Shown here piece by piece: positions 1-8,820 of a stretch of DNA of 64,000 bases. The stretch's first letter is position 1, and each line of letters starts with the position of its first letter. A program made the translations under genes and the position numbers. This DNA is from JBDKGH01 sp039798265 (GTDB taxonomy: Bacteria > Bacteroidota > Bacteroidia > Flavobacteriales_D > Sanyastnellaceae): the NCBI GenBank assembly GCA_039798265.1, contig JBDKGH010000138.1, positions 1 through 64,000 of the forward strand. Reading direction: 5' to 3'. The notes under the pieces were generated by a model. The model made no database searches. It had not been told where the DNA came from and worked only from the letters and a program-made list of their open reading frames with translations.

Positions 1-584
1 AGATAAACGTTTGCATTGGGTTCGCGATAGATGCGAGAAATAAATTCATCTTTTGTTAGATTAAAACTCTCTTCAAAAGAAGTTCGGAGATCGGCAGGAA
101 GTTTTTTGTAGAAATACTCACGAAGTAAGATTTTACCAAAGTAGCTTCCACTAGCTTCGTCGCCAAGGATGTAAGCCAGTGAAGGTACAGCTTCGGAAAT
201 TTCTTTTCCATCGAAGAAACAAGAATTACTTCCTGTGCCTAGAATACAAGAAATACATGGGCGACCGTCGTAAGTAGCATATGCCGAACCTACGAGGTCG
301 TGATCCACGATTATTTCTGCCGTTGGAAAAACGGATCTTAGTCCACGCTCAACAATTGCGCACATGATTTCTGTGCTGGAACCGGCACCGTAAAAATAGA
401 TTCGTTCGATTTTATTGGCATAAAGAGCAAGCGGAGCATTGCCTTTAATGGCATTGGCAATTATTTCTTCATTATGAAAATAGGGGTTTAAACCCATAGT
501 TTCGAAATTGCCCAATCGGGTTCCTTTTTCGTCGATGAGGGCCCAATCGCATTTAGTGGAACCGCTATCAGCTATCAGAATCAT
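1..584 (-). CDS. BadF/BadG-type sugar kinase, probably N-acetylglucosamine kinase-like (partial)
   Basis: About 194 N-terminal residues are present; the C-terminus runs off the window edge. The protein opens with the ASKHA phosphate-1 loop DSGSTKCDW at residues 6-14, followed by a GTGSNSCFF phosphate-2-like loop and a GDEASGSYFG motif. These three motifs are typical of the BadF/BadG/BcrA/BcrD ATPase family, whose Bacteroidota members are mostly annotated as N-acetylglucosamine kinases. The ATG at 584 gives the canonical short N-terminus. It lies just downstream of gapA and pfkA on the same strand, with a gap of about 50 bases to gapA, so it may share their transcript. That would fit an amino-sugar or sugar phosphorylation role feeding glycolysis. 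Substrate is inferred. Confidence 0.8.
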   Translation of the reverse strand, partial: MILIADSGSTKCDWALIDEKGTRLGNFETMGLNPYFHNEEIIANAIKGNAPLALYANKIERIYFYGAGSSTEIMCAIVERGLRSVFPTAEIIVDHDLVGSAYATYDGRPCISCILGTGSNSCFFDGKEISEAVPSLAYILGDEASGSYFGKILLREYFYKKLPADLRTSFEESFNLTKDEFISRIYREPNANVY

Positions 585-633
585 AGTTTGAGTTAAGGTA
601 TGTGGAGGTAGTTAGTGTGTTCTATTTTTTTGA

Positions 634-1620
634 TTAAGAAAGTTGCTTAACCAAATCGCAAACGCGCTCGGAATAGCCAGCTTCATTATCGTACCAGCCC
701 ATTACTTTTACAAGATTGCCATTGGCACTGGTGAGGTCTGCATCGAAAATACAAGAATGACGATTGCCCACTATATCGATAGAGACAATAGGATCAGTGC
801 AATATTCAATGATACCTTTCATGTAAGTTTCAGAAGCTTCTTTGATTGCAGCGTTTACTTCAGCTTTAGTAACATCTCTTTTCAAGATGGCCACAAGGTC
901 AGTCAATGAGCCGTCAGGAGTTGGTACGCGTACGGCCACACCATCAAGCTTTCCTTTTAATTCAGGAAGCACCTCTCCTACCGCTTTGGCTGCACCAGTA
1001 GAGGTGGGAACCATGCTGAGAGCTGCTGCGCGGGCGCGGCGAAGATCTTTGTGAGGAGCATCTTGCAAACGCTGATCGGCAGTATAGGCGTGTACAGTAG
1101 TTATGTATCCTTTTTCAATACCAAACTTTTCATGAAGCACTTTAGCCATTGGAGCTAAACAGTTAGTAGTACATGATGCATTGGAAAGGATGGTATCTGA
1201 TTCAACGATTTGATCGTCGTTTACTCCCAACACTACTGTTTTTACACCACCCGAGGCGGGAGCTGAAATCACCACCTTTTTTGCGCCAGCGGTAATGTGC
1301 TTAGCAGCACCATCTTTATCGGTGAAAATACCGGTTGATTCGATAACTACATCTACTCCTAAATCGCCCCAAGGCAATGATGCTGGGTCTTTTTGAGCGT
1401 ACACGCGTACCGATTTTCCATTGATAACAATAGAATCGCCATTAACTTCAATCTTTGCGGCCAATTTTCCATGAACGCTGTCATACTTTAACAAGTGAGC
1501 CAATGTTGGCACATCTGTCAAATCGTTGATGGCTACTACTTCTACATTTTCGGCTTGGATGAGGCTACGGAAGCACATGCGACCGATGCGACCAAAACCG
1601 TTAATTGCTACTTTTTTCAT
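634..1620 (-). CDS. gapA: Glyceraldehyde-3-phosphate dehydrogenase, type I
   Basis: The 328-residue length is usual for cytosolic GAPDH, which converts glyceraldehyde-3-phosphate, phosphate and NAD to 1,3-bisphosphoglycerate. The NAD-binding Rossmann start INGFGRIGR is at residues 6-14. The catalytic cysteine sits in SNASCTTN near residue 150, with its partner histidine in TTVHAYTADQ about 25 residues later. The C-terminal WYDNEAGYS motif is intact. An Asp after the second strand (AIND) suggests NAD rather than NADP preference, though this is inferred. It follows pfkA on the same strand with only 24 bases between them, so the two are probably cotranscribed from the operator-bearing spacer upstream of pfkA. 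Confidence 0.97.
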   Translation of the reverse strand: MKKVAINGFGRIGRMCFRSLIQAENVEVVAINDLTDVPTLAHLLKYDSVHGKLAAKIEVNGDSIVINGKSVRVYAQKDPASLPWGDLGVDVVIESTGIFTDKDGAAKHITAGAKKVVISAPASGGVKTVVLGVNDDQIVESDTILSNASCTTNCLAPMAKVLHEKFGIEKGYITTVHAYTADQRLQDAPHKDLRRARAAALSMVPTSTGAAKAVGEVLPELKGKLDGVAVRVPTPDGSLTDLVAILKRDVTKAEVNAAIKEASETYMKGIIEYCTDPIVSIDIVGNRHSCIFDADLTSANGNLVKVMGWYDNEAGYSERVCDLVKQLS

Positions 1621-1644
1621 TCTTTTTTTTCAATTAATGAGTGA

Positions 1645-2631
1645 TTAGATGGCGAGAATTCTAGCGATTCTCAACTCATCGCGATTGGGAAGGTGATAGC
1701 GAGTAATCGCATCTTCCAGAGGAGTGTAAGATTCACGATCGTTGATTATTCCAATCATTACATCTTTTCGGCCTTGTAAAAGACCTTCAACTGCGGCTAC
1801 GCCCATGCGGCTAGCCATTACACGGTCGTAGCAACTAGGAGCACCTCCACGTTGCAAGTGACCCAAAACAGAAACGCGGGTTTCGTATTCGCTGTACTTT
1901 TCAGCTACTTTTTTGGCAATTTCGTAAGCACCACCGCTCTTGCTGCCTTCTGCAACAATAACGATACTACTTGACTTTCCGCTTTCTTCTGTTGATTTGA
2001 GAGTTTCTACCAGTTCCTCGACGCTCATTTCGTCTTCTGGCAGAATGATCGCTATAGCACCCGCAGCAATTCCTGCTTTTAATGCTATAAAGCCACTGTT
2101 GCGTCCCATCACTTCTACAAAGAAAATGCGGTTGTGAGAGGTCGCCGTGTCGCGTATTTTATCTACAGCATCTACCACTGTATTTGTGGCTGTGTCAAAA
2201 CCTATGCTGTGATCAGATCCAAATAAATCGTTGTCAATGGAACCCGGAATGCCCATTACAGGAATACCAAACTCTTGAAAGAACACATGCGCACCTGTAA
2301 ATGTACCATTACCACCAATGGTGATCAGAGCGTCAATTCCATGCTTTTTTAGTTCCTCATAAGCCTTTTTACGACCTTCAGCAGTCATGAACTCCTTACT
2401 GCGAGAACTTTTCAGAATGGTGCCCCCTCTGCCGAGAATACGGGCAACAGAACGTTCGTTAAGGCGTTTGAAATCTCCCTCGATCATTCCGGTGTAGCCT
2501 TGGAATATACCTTCCACCTCTACATTATGATATACACATGCGCGCACTACAGCACGAATTGCTGCATTCATACCCGGCGCGTCGCCCCCACTGGTTAACA
2601 CACCTATACGTTTAATGGACGTTCCATTCAT
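1645..2631 (-). CDS. pfkA: ATP-dependent 6-phosphofructokinase with an unusual GGNGT motif
   Basis: The enzyme phosphorylates fructose-6-phosphate in glycolysis. At 328 residues it has the bacterial PfkA length. Visible motifs are GGDAPGMNAA at 15-24 (nucleotide), SSRSKEF at 75-81, the catalytic SIDND near 130-135 and MGRNSGF further on. The loop that normally reads GGDG(S/T) reads GGNGT at 106-110, so the Asp equivalent to E. coli Asp103 (a Mg-ATP ligand) is Asn108. The glycine after it is kept, which is the usual mark of ATP rather than pyrophosphate use. It is the first gene of the pfkA-gapA pair. Its upstream spacer holds two palindromes shared with the divergent NUDIX-type regulator. I do not know whether the Asn is common in this lineage. 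Confidence 0.93.
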   Translation of the reverse strand: MNGTSIKRIGVLTSGGDAPGMNAAIRAVVRACVYHNVEVEGIFQGYTGMIEGDFKRLNERSVARILGRGGTILKSSRSKEFMTAEGRKKAYEELKKHGIDALITIGGNGTFTGAHVFFQEFGIPVMGIPGSIDNDLFGSDHSIGFDTATNTVVDAVDKIRDTATSHNRIFFVEVMGRNSGFIALKAGIAAGAIAIILPEDEMSVEELVETLKSTEESGKSSSIVIVAEGSKSGGAYEIAKKVAEKYSEYETRVSVLGHLQRGGAPSCYDRVMASRMGVAAVEGLLQGRKDVMIGIINDRESYTPLEDAITRYHLPNRDELRIARILAI

Positions 2632-2670
2632 AGTTGGTCAGATGATAATTGTTCGTGTTCTGGGTGCTAA

Positions 2671-2693
2671 CTTAGTGTATTTTGCACACTAAG
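2671..2693. promoter_or_regulatory. Palindromic operator 1 between pfkA and the NUDIX-type regulator
   Basis: A perfect inverted repeat CTTAGTGT-N7-ACACTAAG. Its core TTAGTGT-N7-ACACTAA has the same geometry as the second site 28 bases further on. It lies about 40 bases upstream of the pfkA start, in the divergent spacer, and is a candidate binding site for the NrtR-like protein encoded next to it. The DNA symmetry is seen directly; the binding partner is inferred. Confidence 0.65.
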
Positions 2694-2720
2694 CAAAAAA
2701 TCCCAATATTTTTTGTTCCT

Positions 2721-2741
2721 TTGGTGTCAATATTACACTAA
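2721..2741. promoter_or_regulatory. Palindromic operator 2 upstream of the NUDIX-type regulator
   Basis: TTGGTGT-N7-ACACTAA differs from the core of the first site at one arm position and has the identical 7-base spacer. It ends 11 bases before the start codon of the regulator gene, a position that suits autorepression. The centres of the two sites are 49 bases apart, a little under five helical turns. Confidence 0.62.
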
Positions 2742-2752
2742 TTCGGACAAGT

Positions 2753-3463
2753 ATGGCCAAGACTGAACCACAACCTATGGATGTTTCTGTTGATTGCGTG
2801 ATTTTTGGATTTGATGACGACAAGCTGAAAGTGCTTCTCATTGAGCAAAAACAACCAGAAGGGCAGAAAACCATCAAGCTTCAAAAAGCTATTCCAGGAG
2901 ATTTGGTAGGTGATGAAGAAAGCTTGGACGCCGCCGCTGCTCGAGTATTGCATGAATTAACATCGCTTGAGGGCATTTACCTCAAGCAGTTTTATTCTTT
3001 TGGAGACCCCAACCGCGTTAGGGGATTAAAAGACCAGGAGTGGCTTCGTAGCTTCCGGGTGCACCCAGAACGCCGAGTAATGACCGTAGGTTATTATAGT
3101 CTTGTGAAAATGGATGAATACAATCCTCGGGCGGCTTCATTTGCCAGTAAAACACATTGGGTGGATGTATATAAAGTGCCATCTCTGGCTTTTGACCATA
3201 ACCTCATTGTTGACTCAGCACTTCAGATACTCCGCCATGAATTGATGGCCGATCATATTGGATTTGAGTTGTTGCCAGATAAATTTACCCTTACCCAGTT
3301 GCAAAAACTCTATGAGATTATTTTGGACAAAAAGCTTGACAAGCGCAACTTTAGAAAGAACATTCTTCGAACCAATACTGTGACTCCGCTCGAAGAAAAG
3401 CAGAAAGGTGTATTACACAAACCAGCGCAGCTCTTTAGTGCTCATAAATCGCTGAAGAAATAA
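2753..3463 (+). CDS. NUDIX-domain transcriptional regulator, NrtR/AraR-like
   Basis: This 236-residue protein has an N-terminal NUDIX fold (about residues 8-145) and a C-terminal winged-helix-like segment (about 150-225, around KFTLTQLQKLYEIIL and KRNFRKNI). That is the arrangement of the NrtR family of repressors, which sense ADP-ribose or sugar-phosphate-like ligands. The catalytic NUDIX box is degenerate: where hydrolases carry REUxEE, this protein has RVLHELT, so it probably binds a ligand without hydrolysing it. It is divergent from pfkA-gapA with two matching palindromes in between, so control of glycolysis and itself is the simplest reading. The downstream CotH-like gene overlaps its stop by one base (TAATG). 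Confidence 0.85.
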   Translation: MAKTEPQPMDVSVDCVIFGFDDDKLKVLLIEQKQPEGQKTIKLQKAIPGDLVGDEESLDAAAARVLHELTSLEGIYLKQFYSFGDPNRVRGLKDQEWLRSFRVHPERRVMTVGYYSLVKMDEYNPRAASFASKTHWVDVYKVPSLAFDHNLIVDSALQILRHELMADHIGFELLPDKFTLTQLQKLYEIILDKKLDKRNFRKNILRTNTVTPLEEKQKGVLHKPAQLFSAHKSLKK

Positions 3464-5697
3464 TGCGAATAATCGTCGCTATTTTATTATTACTGCCCTG
3501 CTCCTTTTTTGCTCAGTCGGTTTATCCTGATTATTCGCCCGCTTTTTTGCAAAATGAAGTAGCCGAAATTCGGTTGACCATGCACCCGGATAGCCTAGCG
3601 CTTATGTTGGTTGACAACGATCCTGACAACACACATGAATATCCTGCGCAGTTCAGCTATTCATCTTCCGTACTCTCTGAATCGGTTGCTAGTGTTGGTG
3701 TTCGACTCCGTGGAAATACGTCTCTGAATGCTCAAAAAAAATCATTTAAAGTTTCGTTTAATTCCTTTGTAAATAACCAACAATGGCAAGGACTGGAGAA
3801 AATGAACCTCAACGCCAATACCAACGATCCGACATTGATGCGGGCTAAACTTGTTTGGGATTTTATGCTGTTTGAAGGCTTGCCTGCTTCGAGAACTTCC
3901 CATGTAAAGGTATTTATCAATGATGAATACCGGGGAGTATATCTCAATGTAGAACATATCGACGAAGAATTTGCTGACCGATTTTATGATGATGGATCGG
4001 GCAACCTGTGGAAATGCCTCTACCCTGCTGACCTTGATTATTTGGGAAGCAATCCGGATGCCTATAAAATCGAGCAATTTGGGATTCGTACCTACGATCT
4101 TCATACGAATACTTTTCAGGATAACTATGCTCAACTCGCTCAGATTGTTCAAGTGATCAATAACACTTCTGTGGCGAATATGCCTTGCGAACTTGAGCAG
4201 ATATTTAATATCGAAAATTATATTAAATACTTAGCCATAGATGTGCTCACGGGCAATTGGGACGGATATGCTTTTAATAAAAACAATTTTTATCTCTACC
4301 ATAACGAGCACTCTGGTCTAATGGAATTCCTTCCTTATGATTTGGACAATACCTTGGGCATTGACTGGGTGGGAACAGATTGGACTACCCGAAATATCTA
4401 CAATTGGAAACCATCAGGGCAAGATCGTCCGTTGTACAGTTTGGTGATGAATGTGCCCGAATATCGAGCGCGTTTTTCTTATTATGTTCAATTATTTATT
4501 TCGAATTATTTTAATTCATCAGGCATAGTCAACCATGCGCAAGAAATTCAAAGCCTTATTTCTGATGCCATCGCTTTGGATAGTTATTATTCATTAGACA
4601 ATGGTTATACGCACACAGATTTTCTTGAAGCTATTGATCAAGCGTTGGGTGCACAAGTGGATTACAGTATTTCTGATTATGTACAAGCGCGCTCTAATGC
4701 CGCATTGAACCAACTTCAAAATCCTTCGATCGTCGATGGATTGATACAATTTGAAATAAAACAATACACCGACCATTCCATTCGCATCAATGCAGTTATT
4801 CGGAATAATGGGGAAAATTGGGTGGTTGTTTTTAGAAACAATACCTCGGGTGTCTTCTCTAGTTATCTTTTGCAGGAGAGCACACTTTTTTATGCTCTTG
4901 ATGAACACTTGTTCACGATATTGGTTACCGACCTGCCCTCTAATGTTTCCTACGAAGTGTCGGTTATGCCCGAAGCTGATTTTTCACTTACAAATCCTAC
5001 TCTTCCTTGCGTTAGTCAATGGGTTCATACGGGCACGGATGCAAGCGGATTAGTCATCAATGAACTCATGCCTGCGAATAGTTCGGCTATAACAGATCAG
5101 CAAGGCGATGCGGATGATTGGATAGAAGTATATAACTCTTCGCTTTTACCGATCAATTTGGGCAATCGTTATTTAACCGATGATCCGGATAATTGGAATA
5201 AGTGGCCATTACCTCAAATGACCTTAAATGCTGGCGATTATTTGTTGATTTGGGCAGATAATGAACCAACAGATGGTTTTAATCATGCCGAGTTTAAGCT
5301 TGATGCCACCGGTGAAACAGTGGTTCTTTGGCGCCAACTCAATAACGCTCCAATGCTCATAGATTCGATCACCTTTCCTGCTTTAGGAAGTGATGTGTCT
5401 TTCGGCAGGCAAACGGACGGAAATGCGAATTGGATTGTTTTTACCCAATCAACTCCGGATGCGAGCAATGGTATCAGCGCGGTAAATGATTCGGAAGAAA
5501 AGTGGACTGTTTTCCCCAATCCAACAGCGGATGTTTTGTACTTCTCTCAGCTTACATCGGGGCGCTTGTATTCCAATGAAGGTAGAATGGTGAAGAATTG
5601 GACAAATCAAAAAGAAATAGATCTTTCTGATATAGGAGTAGGTGTGTATTATGTGTCGAACGGAACTACCGTTCAAAAGATCATCGTTTCGCGATGA
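3463..5697 (+). CDS. Secreted CotH-kinase-family protein with lamin-tail domain and T9SS sorting domain
   Basis: A 744-residue exported protein. Residues 1-17 form a signal peptide ending in FFAQ. The CotH domain spans about 30-420: VRLRGNTS near 84, then the acidic segments NWDGYAFNKNNF and PYDLDNTLG that in CotH proteins lie in the atypical kinase active site. A lamin-tail domain follows at about 525-640 (GLVINELMPAN, DDWIEVYN), and the last 70 residues are a T9SS type A sorting domain (VFPNPTADVL through KIIVSR). Spore-coat CotH is a secreted kinase; whether this one phosphorylates anything is unknown. The gene overlaps the regulator upstream by one base, so it may be cotranscribed with it, an odd pairing of a cytosolic regulator and a cell-surface protein. 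Confidence 0.88.
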   Translation: MRIIVAILLLLPCSFFAQSVYPDYSPAFLQNEVAEIRLTMHPDSLALMLVDNDPDNTHEYPAQFSYSSSVLSESVASVGVRLRGNTSLNAQKKSFKVSFNSFVNNQQWQGLEKMNLNANTNDPTLMRAKLVWDFMLFEGLPASRTSHVKVFINDEYRGVYLNVEHIDEEFADRFYDDGSGNLWKCLYPADLDYLGSNPDAYKIEQFGIRTYDLHTNTFQDNYAQLAQIVQVINNTSVANMPCELEQIFNIENYIKYLAIDVLTGNWDGYAFNKNNFYLYHNEHSGLMEFLPYDLDNTLGIDWVGTDWTTRNIYNWKPSGQDRPLYSLVMNVPEYRARFSYYVQLFISNYFNSSGIVNHAQEIQSLISDAIALDSYYSLDNGYTHTDFLEAIDQALGAQVDYSISDYVQARSNAALNQLQNPSIVDGLIQFEIKQYTDHSIRINAVIRNNGENWVVVFRNNTSGVFSSYLLQESTLFYALDEHLFTILVTDLPSNVSYEVSVMPEADFSLTNPTLPCVSQWVHTGTDASGLVINELMPANSSAITDQQGDADDWIEVYNSSLLPINLGNRYLTDDPDNWNKWPLPQMTLNAGDYLLIWADNEPTDGFNHAEFKLDATGETVVLWRQLNNAPMLIDSITFPALGSDVSFGRQTDGNANWIVFTQSTPDASNGISAVNDSEEKWTVFPNPTADVLYFSQLTSGRLYSNEGRMVKNWTNQKEIDLSDIGVGVYYVSNGTTVQKIIVSR

Positions 5698-6633
5698 TTA
5701 CAGCATTTTTTGTCGCTTAATCAAATACTGCAACAAAATCGAATTAAAACCTTCTTTGATGTCTGCCTCAACAAAGTCGATTCGGTATTGCCCGCAGCGC
5801 AGTTTGAGATCTGTTTTGAATGTGGACATTCGTTCCAAGTAAATATCTCGCACATCAGCGGGATTCACTTTGATTTCTTCACCTGACTCTAAATCGGTGA
5901 AAGTATAAGGACGGTTTTCAAAATTGAAATCGATTTCCTTTTCCTTATCGGTAACATGAAAAAGAACCACTTCGTGCTTATTGTGGCGAAGATGCTGAAG
6001 TGCAGCAAATAGCTCATCAGCCTTACTGCTATGATCGAGCATATCACTAAAAATAATCACTAAGCTTCTTCGATGAATACTTTCAGCAATCTCATGAAGT
6101 GTATTGGTTACAAAAGACTTGGTACCATTATTTTCTTTTACAGTTTCTAGGAGTTTTTCTAACTCATGAAACAAGTAATTCATGTGTGTACCACTACTTC
6201 CTGCTCGTGTATGAAGGTTTATTTTATCCGAAAACAAAGTAAGGCCAACGGCATCTCGCTGGTGTTTGAGCAACTCAATGAGCGCTGCAGCACCATAAAT
6301 GGAGAACTTTAATTTATTTTGCTCAGGCCCAGTTGGACTCACACCCGAAGGGAAATACATGGAAGATGAGCAGTCGATCAATATGTGACTGCGTAGATTG
6401 GTTTCTTCCTCATAGCGTTTTACGAACCATTTATCAGTCCTCGCCAATAACTTCCAGTCAAGATGTCGGGTACTTTCTCCCGTGTTGTACAAACGATGTT
6501 CGGCAAACTCGACAGAAAAGCCATGGAATGGGCTTTTATGCAAACCAGTAATGAATCCTTCCACAGCTTGCTTGGCTAGAAGTTCTAGGTTGCTTAATCC
6601 TTGGAGTTGTTTTCTATCGATGTTAATGGGCAT
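5698..6633 (-). CDS. DUF58 domain protein (MoxR-associated type)
   Basis: The 311-residue protein carries the DUF58 signature RLYNTGESTRHLDWK at about residues 46-60 (usual form YxxGDxxRxIDWk), and then a VWA-like fold beginning ILIDCSSSM near residue 87, which keeps the MIDAS-like DxSxS. In most Bacteroidota this gene sits in a moxR-DUF58-batABCDE cluster linked to stress or membrane protein maturation. Here no MoxR or Bat gene is adjacent. No membrane segments are visible. Its stop abuts the stop of the convergent CotH-like gene with no intervening base. The exact molecular role of the family is not established. Confidence 0.86.
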   Translation of the reverse strand: MPINIDRKQLQGLSNLELLAKQAVEGFITGLHKSPFHGFSVEFAEHRLYNTGESTRHLDWKLLARTDKWFVKRYEEETNLRSHILIDCSSSMYFPSGVSPTGPEQNKLKFSIYGAAALIELLKHQRDAVGLTLFSDKINLHTRAGSSGTHMNYLFHELEKLLETVKENNGTKSFVTNTLHEIAESIHRRSLVIIFSDMLDHSSKADELFAALQHLRHNKHEVVLFHVTDKEKEIDFNFENRPYTFTDLESGEEIKVNPADVRDIYLERMSTFKTDLKLRCGQYRIDFVEADIKEGFNSILLQYLIKRQKML

Positions 6634-6702
6634 GGCTTGTTCTCTGATGCAAATATGACGGTTTTGTCGCTGATTTGTTGTTTTAAAAAAATCAAAAAGG
6701 CA

Positions 6703-8820
6703 TTACTTTTTTACGAAAAGCTTCCAAGAATGAAAAACGTAGGAAATCGGCGATGGTTCGTTGTGATGGGTGACCAACTCCAAAGAATGTCCTGGCATCA
6801 AGCCATTGACCTCAAATATGCCATGATAATGGTCATCGGGAAGCCCGCTCACACTATTCATCGTCACTACTGAAGGCCATGAACCAGCTCCATCAGTGCT
6901 CTTTTGTTGAAGGATCAATAAAAGGTGCGGAATTCCTTCTTCTTGGTGGCATTCTATTTCATATTCGACATAATAGGTTGCATTTTCCTTGAGCACTCTA
7001 TTATCTAAAGTGCTCACGATGTCAAAATTTCCTTTAGCCAACGTCGAGTTATACTTCCAATTGGTGGGCGATTCTGCGATAAGCGAATCGTTATAGGTTT
7101 TGTGAACAAGAGCAACGCGATCGGTTACACCATGCCATTTTTCAGCAGAGATGGTTTTAACTTCTTCGCTTGCACTGGACTGACCATTTTGCCAAAGAAC
7201 ATTCTCCAAAATAGTGAGTTGATCTTTCGAGCGATCATCGCGAACGAGGAACCACTTCTCTTCTATTCTGTTATTGGGCCAATAATTATTAAGGGCGAAC
7301 AGGGCCAATTGTTCACGAGACTCCGTCAATGAAACCCGAGGGTTTGAAGAAGCGACCAAGGGTTTTGCCGTATGATAGGCGATTATATAAGCTTTTTGTT
7401 TGGTGCTCTCGTTGGTTAGGTAAGCGAAATAATCTGAACCATAATGAAAGAATGGCAGAGGCACTATGGCCTCTACAGCCTGTTGTGTTTTGATTTCAGC
7501 AATATCTTTCCTCCATTGTTCGGGTAAAAAAGCGGCATTGAAATAATTGGGTTCTTGTCCAATTTGTGGGCGAATAGATAAAAATGCAGCTTGACCTTCC
7601 CAAACCATCATTACGGTGAAAAAAACCAGAGTGATATATCCCCAACTTTTTTTCCAATTCAACATTTGGTTGATTACCCAAACTGCTCCGATTGTAATAA
7701 TGAAATAGAAAAACCAGGCAAATCTTCCGGGTGAACGAAACTGTTGAATGAACGGGATTTTTTCTAGTAGCACCTCTAACTTCCATGAAAATGGCCAGCC
7801 AAAGGCAAAAAACAATATAAGTGTGCTAATGATAAGAGATCTGCCCAACCATTGAGGTAACTGAAAAGCTTCCTTGTTTTTAAAACGTAATCCCACCCAA
7901 ATCAACCAAACAACAATGGTTGCGAATCCTATATAACTCCATCCCTCCCACTGAGTAGTTGTTTGCGTCAAATAATCGGGTAAAACTTCGCGAATGGGTC
8001 CGCTGTTGGGAAGGACAATAGATTCGGGTGATGAGGTATAAGCTAAAAAACCTTTTGCATTTGCCGGTCTATTGGTATGCGTGTCTGTCCATTTGGAGAA
8101 AAAAACAAAAAACAACGGCGGCACAAAAGCAAGAATCCACGCGAGACCATTTACTCTCGTATTCCATTGCTTTTTGAATTTTAGGGTATAACTATCAATG
8201 ATGATAAACAAGACGGTGAAAAGCGTCATTCCCATTCCCATATAGGGATGAATAAAGAATATTGCTAGATTATATAAGGTTAAACCATACCATTTGTTTT
8301 TTTCTTTTGCCCTGAAAAAAAGCAATAAATAAAGTGGGATCATCCAAGAATAGGACAATGAAAAATGCCCAACCATTCGGTACACTTGCGGGTTGAGCCA
8401 AGTGATGGAAAGCGCGCCCAAAGCCGCCGTCAAAGAGTTGATTTTTAAACGTATAAAAAGAGCAAACAAGACTAGAACGCTAAGAATGGGAGATAAAATA
8501 ATCCAATAATTTAAAAAGCCAATAGGATTATTTTTAATGAAATCAAATTTGGAAAAGAGCAATGAAAATAAGGGATGCCCATCGGTGTATCCCACATGTT
8601 CGCCATATGGATAATTGGACCCTTCAAAAGCTAACCAATTTTCATCGTGTTGAATGTGCCAAGCAAAGGTGAAATAGTTTTTGATGGCGTCACCGCTGCC
8701 ATTAACAAGGTATTGATTGGGGTGAAAAAAAAGATCACCAAAATTGATGGCCACTAGCACGGTAGTCAATGCAGTTAACGCAAAACCAATTAGCCATTTC
8801 ATTTGGTGAGAGTCGAACAT
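6703..8820 (-). CDS. Multipass membrane protein, GT-C glycosyltransferase-like
   Basis: A 705-residue protein with a signal-anchor-like first helix (residues 9-26) and about eleven hydrophobic segments through residue 410, then a soluble C-terminal part of some 295 residues. The loop after the first helix has NYPYGEHVGYTDGHP, acidic and His-rich as in the first extracytoplasmic loop of GT-C enzymes that use lipid-linked sugars. I cannot assign a substrate; YfhO-like or DUF-type membrane proteins are alternatives. The gene starts within the stop codon of the YdeP-like oxidoreductase upstream (TAATG overlap), so the two are translationally linked, although no functional connection is obvious. 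There is no obvious terminator downstream. Confidence 0.6.
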   Translation of the reverse strand: MFDSHQMKWLIGFALTALTTVLVAINFGDLFFHPNQYLVNGSGDAIKNYFTFAWHIQHDENWLAFEGSNYPYGEHVGYTDGHPLFSLLFSKFDFIKNNPIGFLNYWIILSPILSVLVLFALFIRLKINSLTAALGALSITWLNPQVYRMVGHFSLSYSWMIPLYLLLFFRAKEKNKWYGLTLYNLAIFFIHPYMGMGMTLFTVLFIIIDSYTLKFKKQWNTRVNGLAWILAFVPPLFFVFFSKWTDTHTNRPANAKGFLAYTSSPESIVLPNSGPIREVLPDYLTQTTTQWEGWSYIGFATIVVWLIWVGLRFKNKEAFQLPQWLGRSLIISTLILFFAFGWPFSWKLEVLLEKIPFIQQFRSPGRFAWFFYFIITIGAVWVINQMLNWKKSWGYITLVFFTVMMVWEGQAAFLSIRPQIGQEPNYFNAAFLPEQWRKDIAEIKTQQAVEAIVPLPFFHYGSDYFAYLTNESTKQKAYIIAYHTAKPLVASSNPRVSLTESREQLALFALNNYWPNNRIEEKWFLVRDDRSKDQLTILENVLWQNGQSSASEEVKTISAEKWHGVTDRVALVHKTYNDSLIAESPTNWKYNSTLAKGNFDIVSTLDNRVLKENATYYVEYEIECHQEEGIPHLLLILQQKSTDGAGSWPSVVTMNSVSGLPDDHYHGIFEVNGLMPGHSLELVTHHNEPSPISYVFHSWKLFVKK

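Noticed and set aside
612..618. TTAGTGT half-site upstream of the BadF-type kinase
   Set aside because: The opposite arm at the same spacing is a T-run, so it does not form the operator palindrome seen near 2.7 kb.
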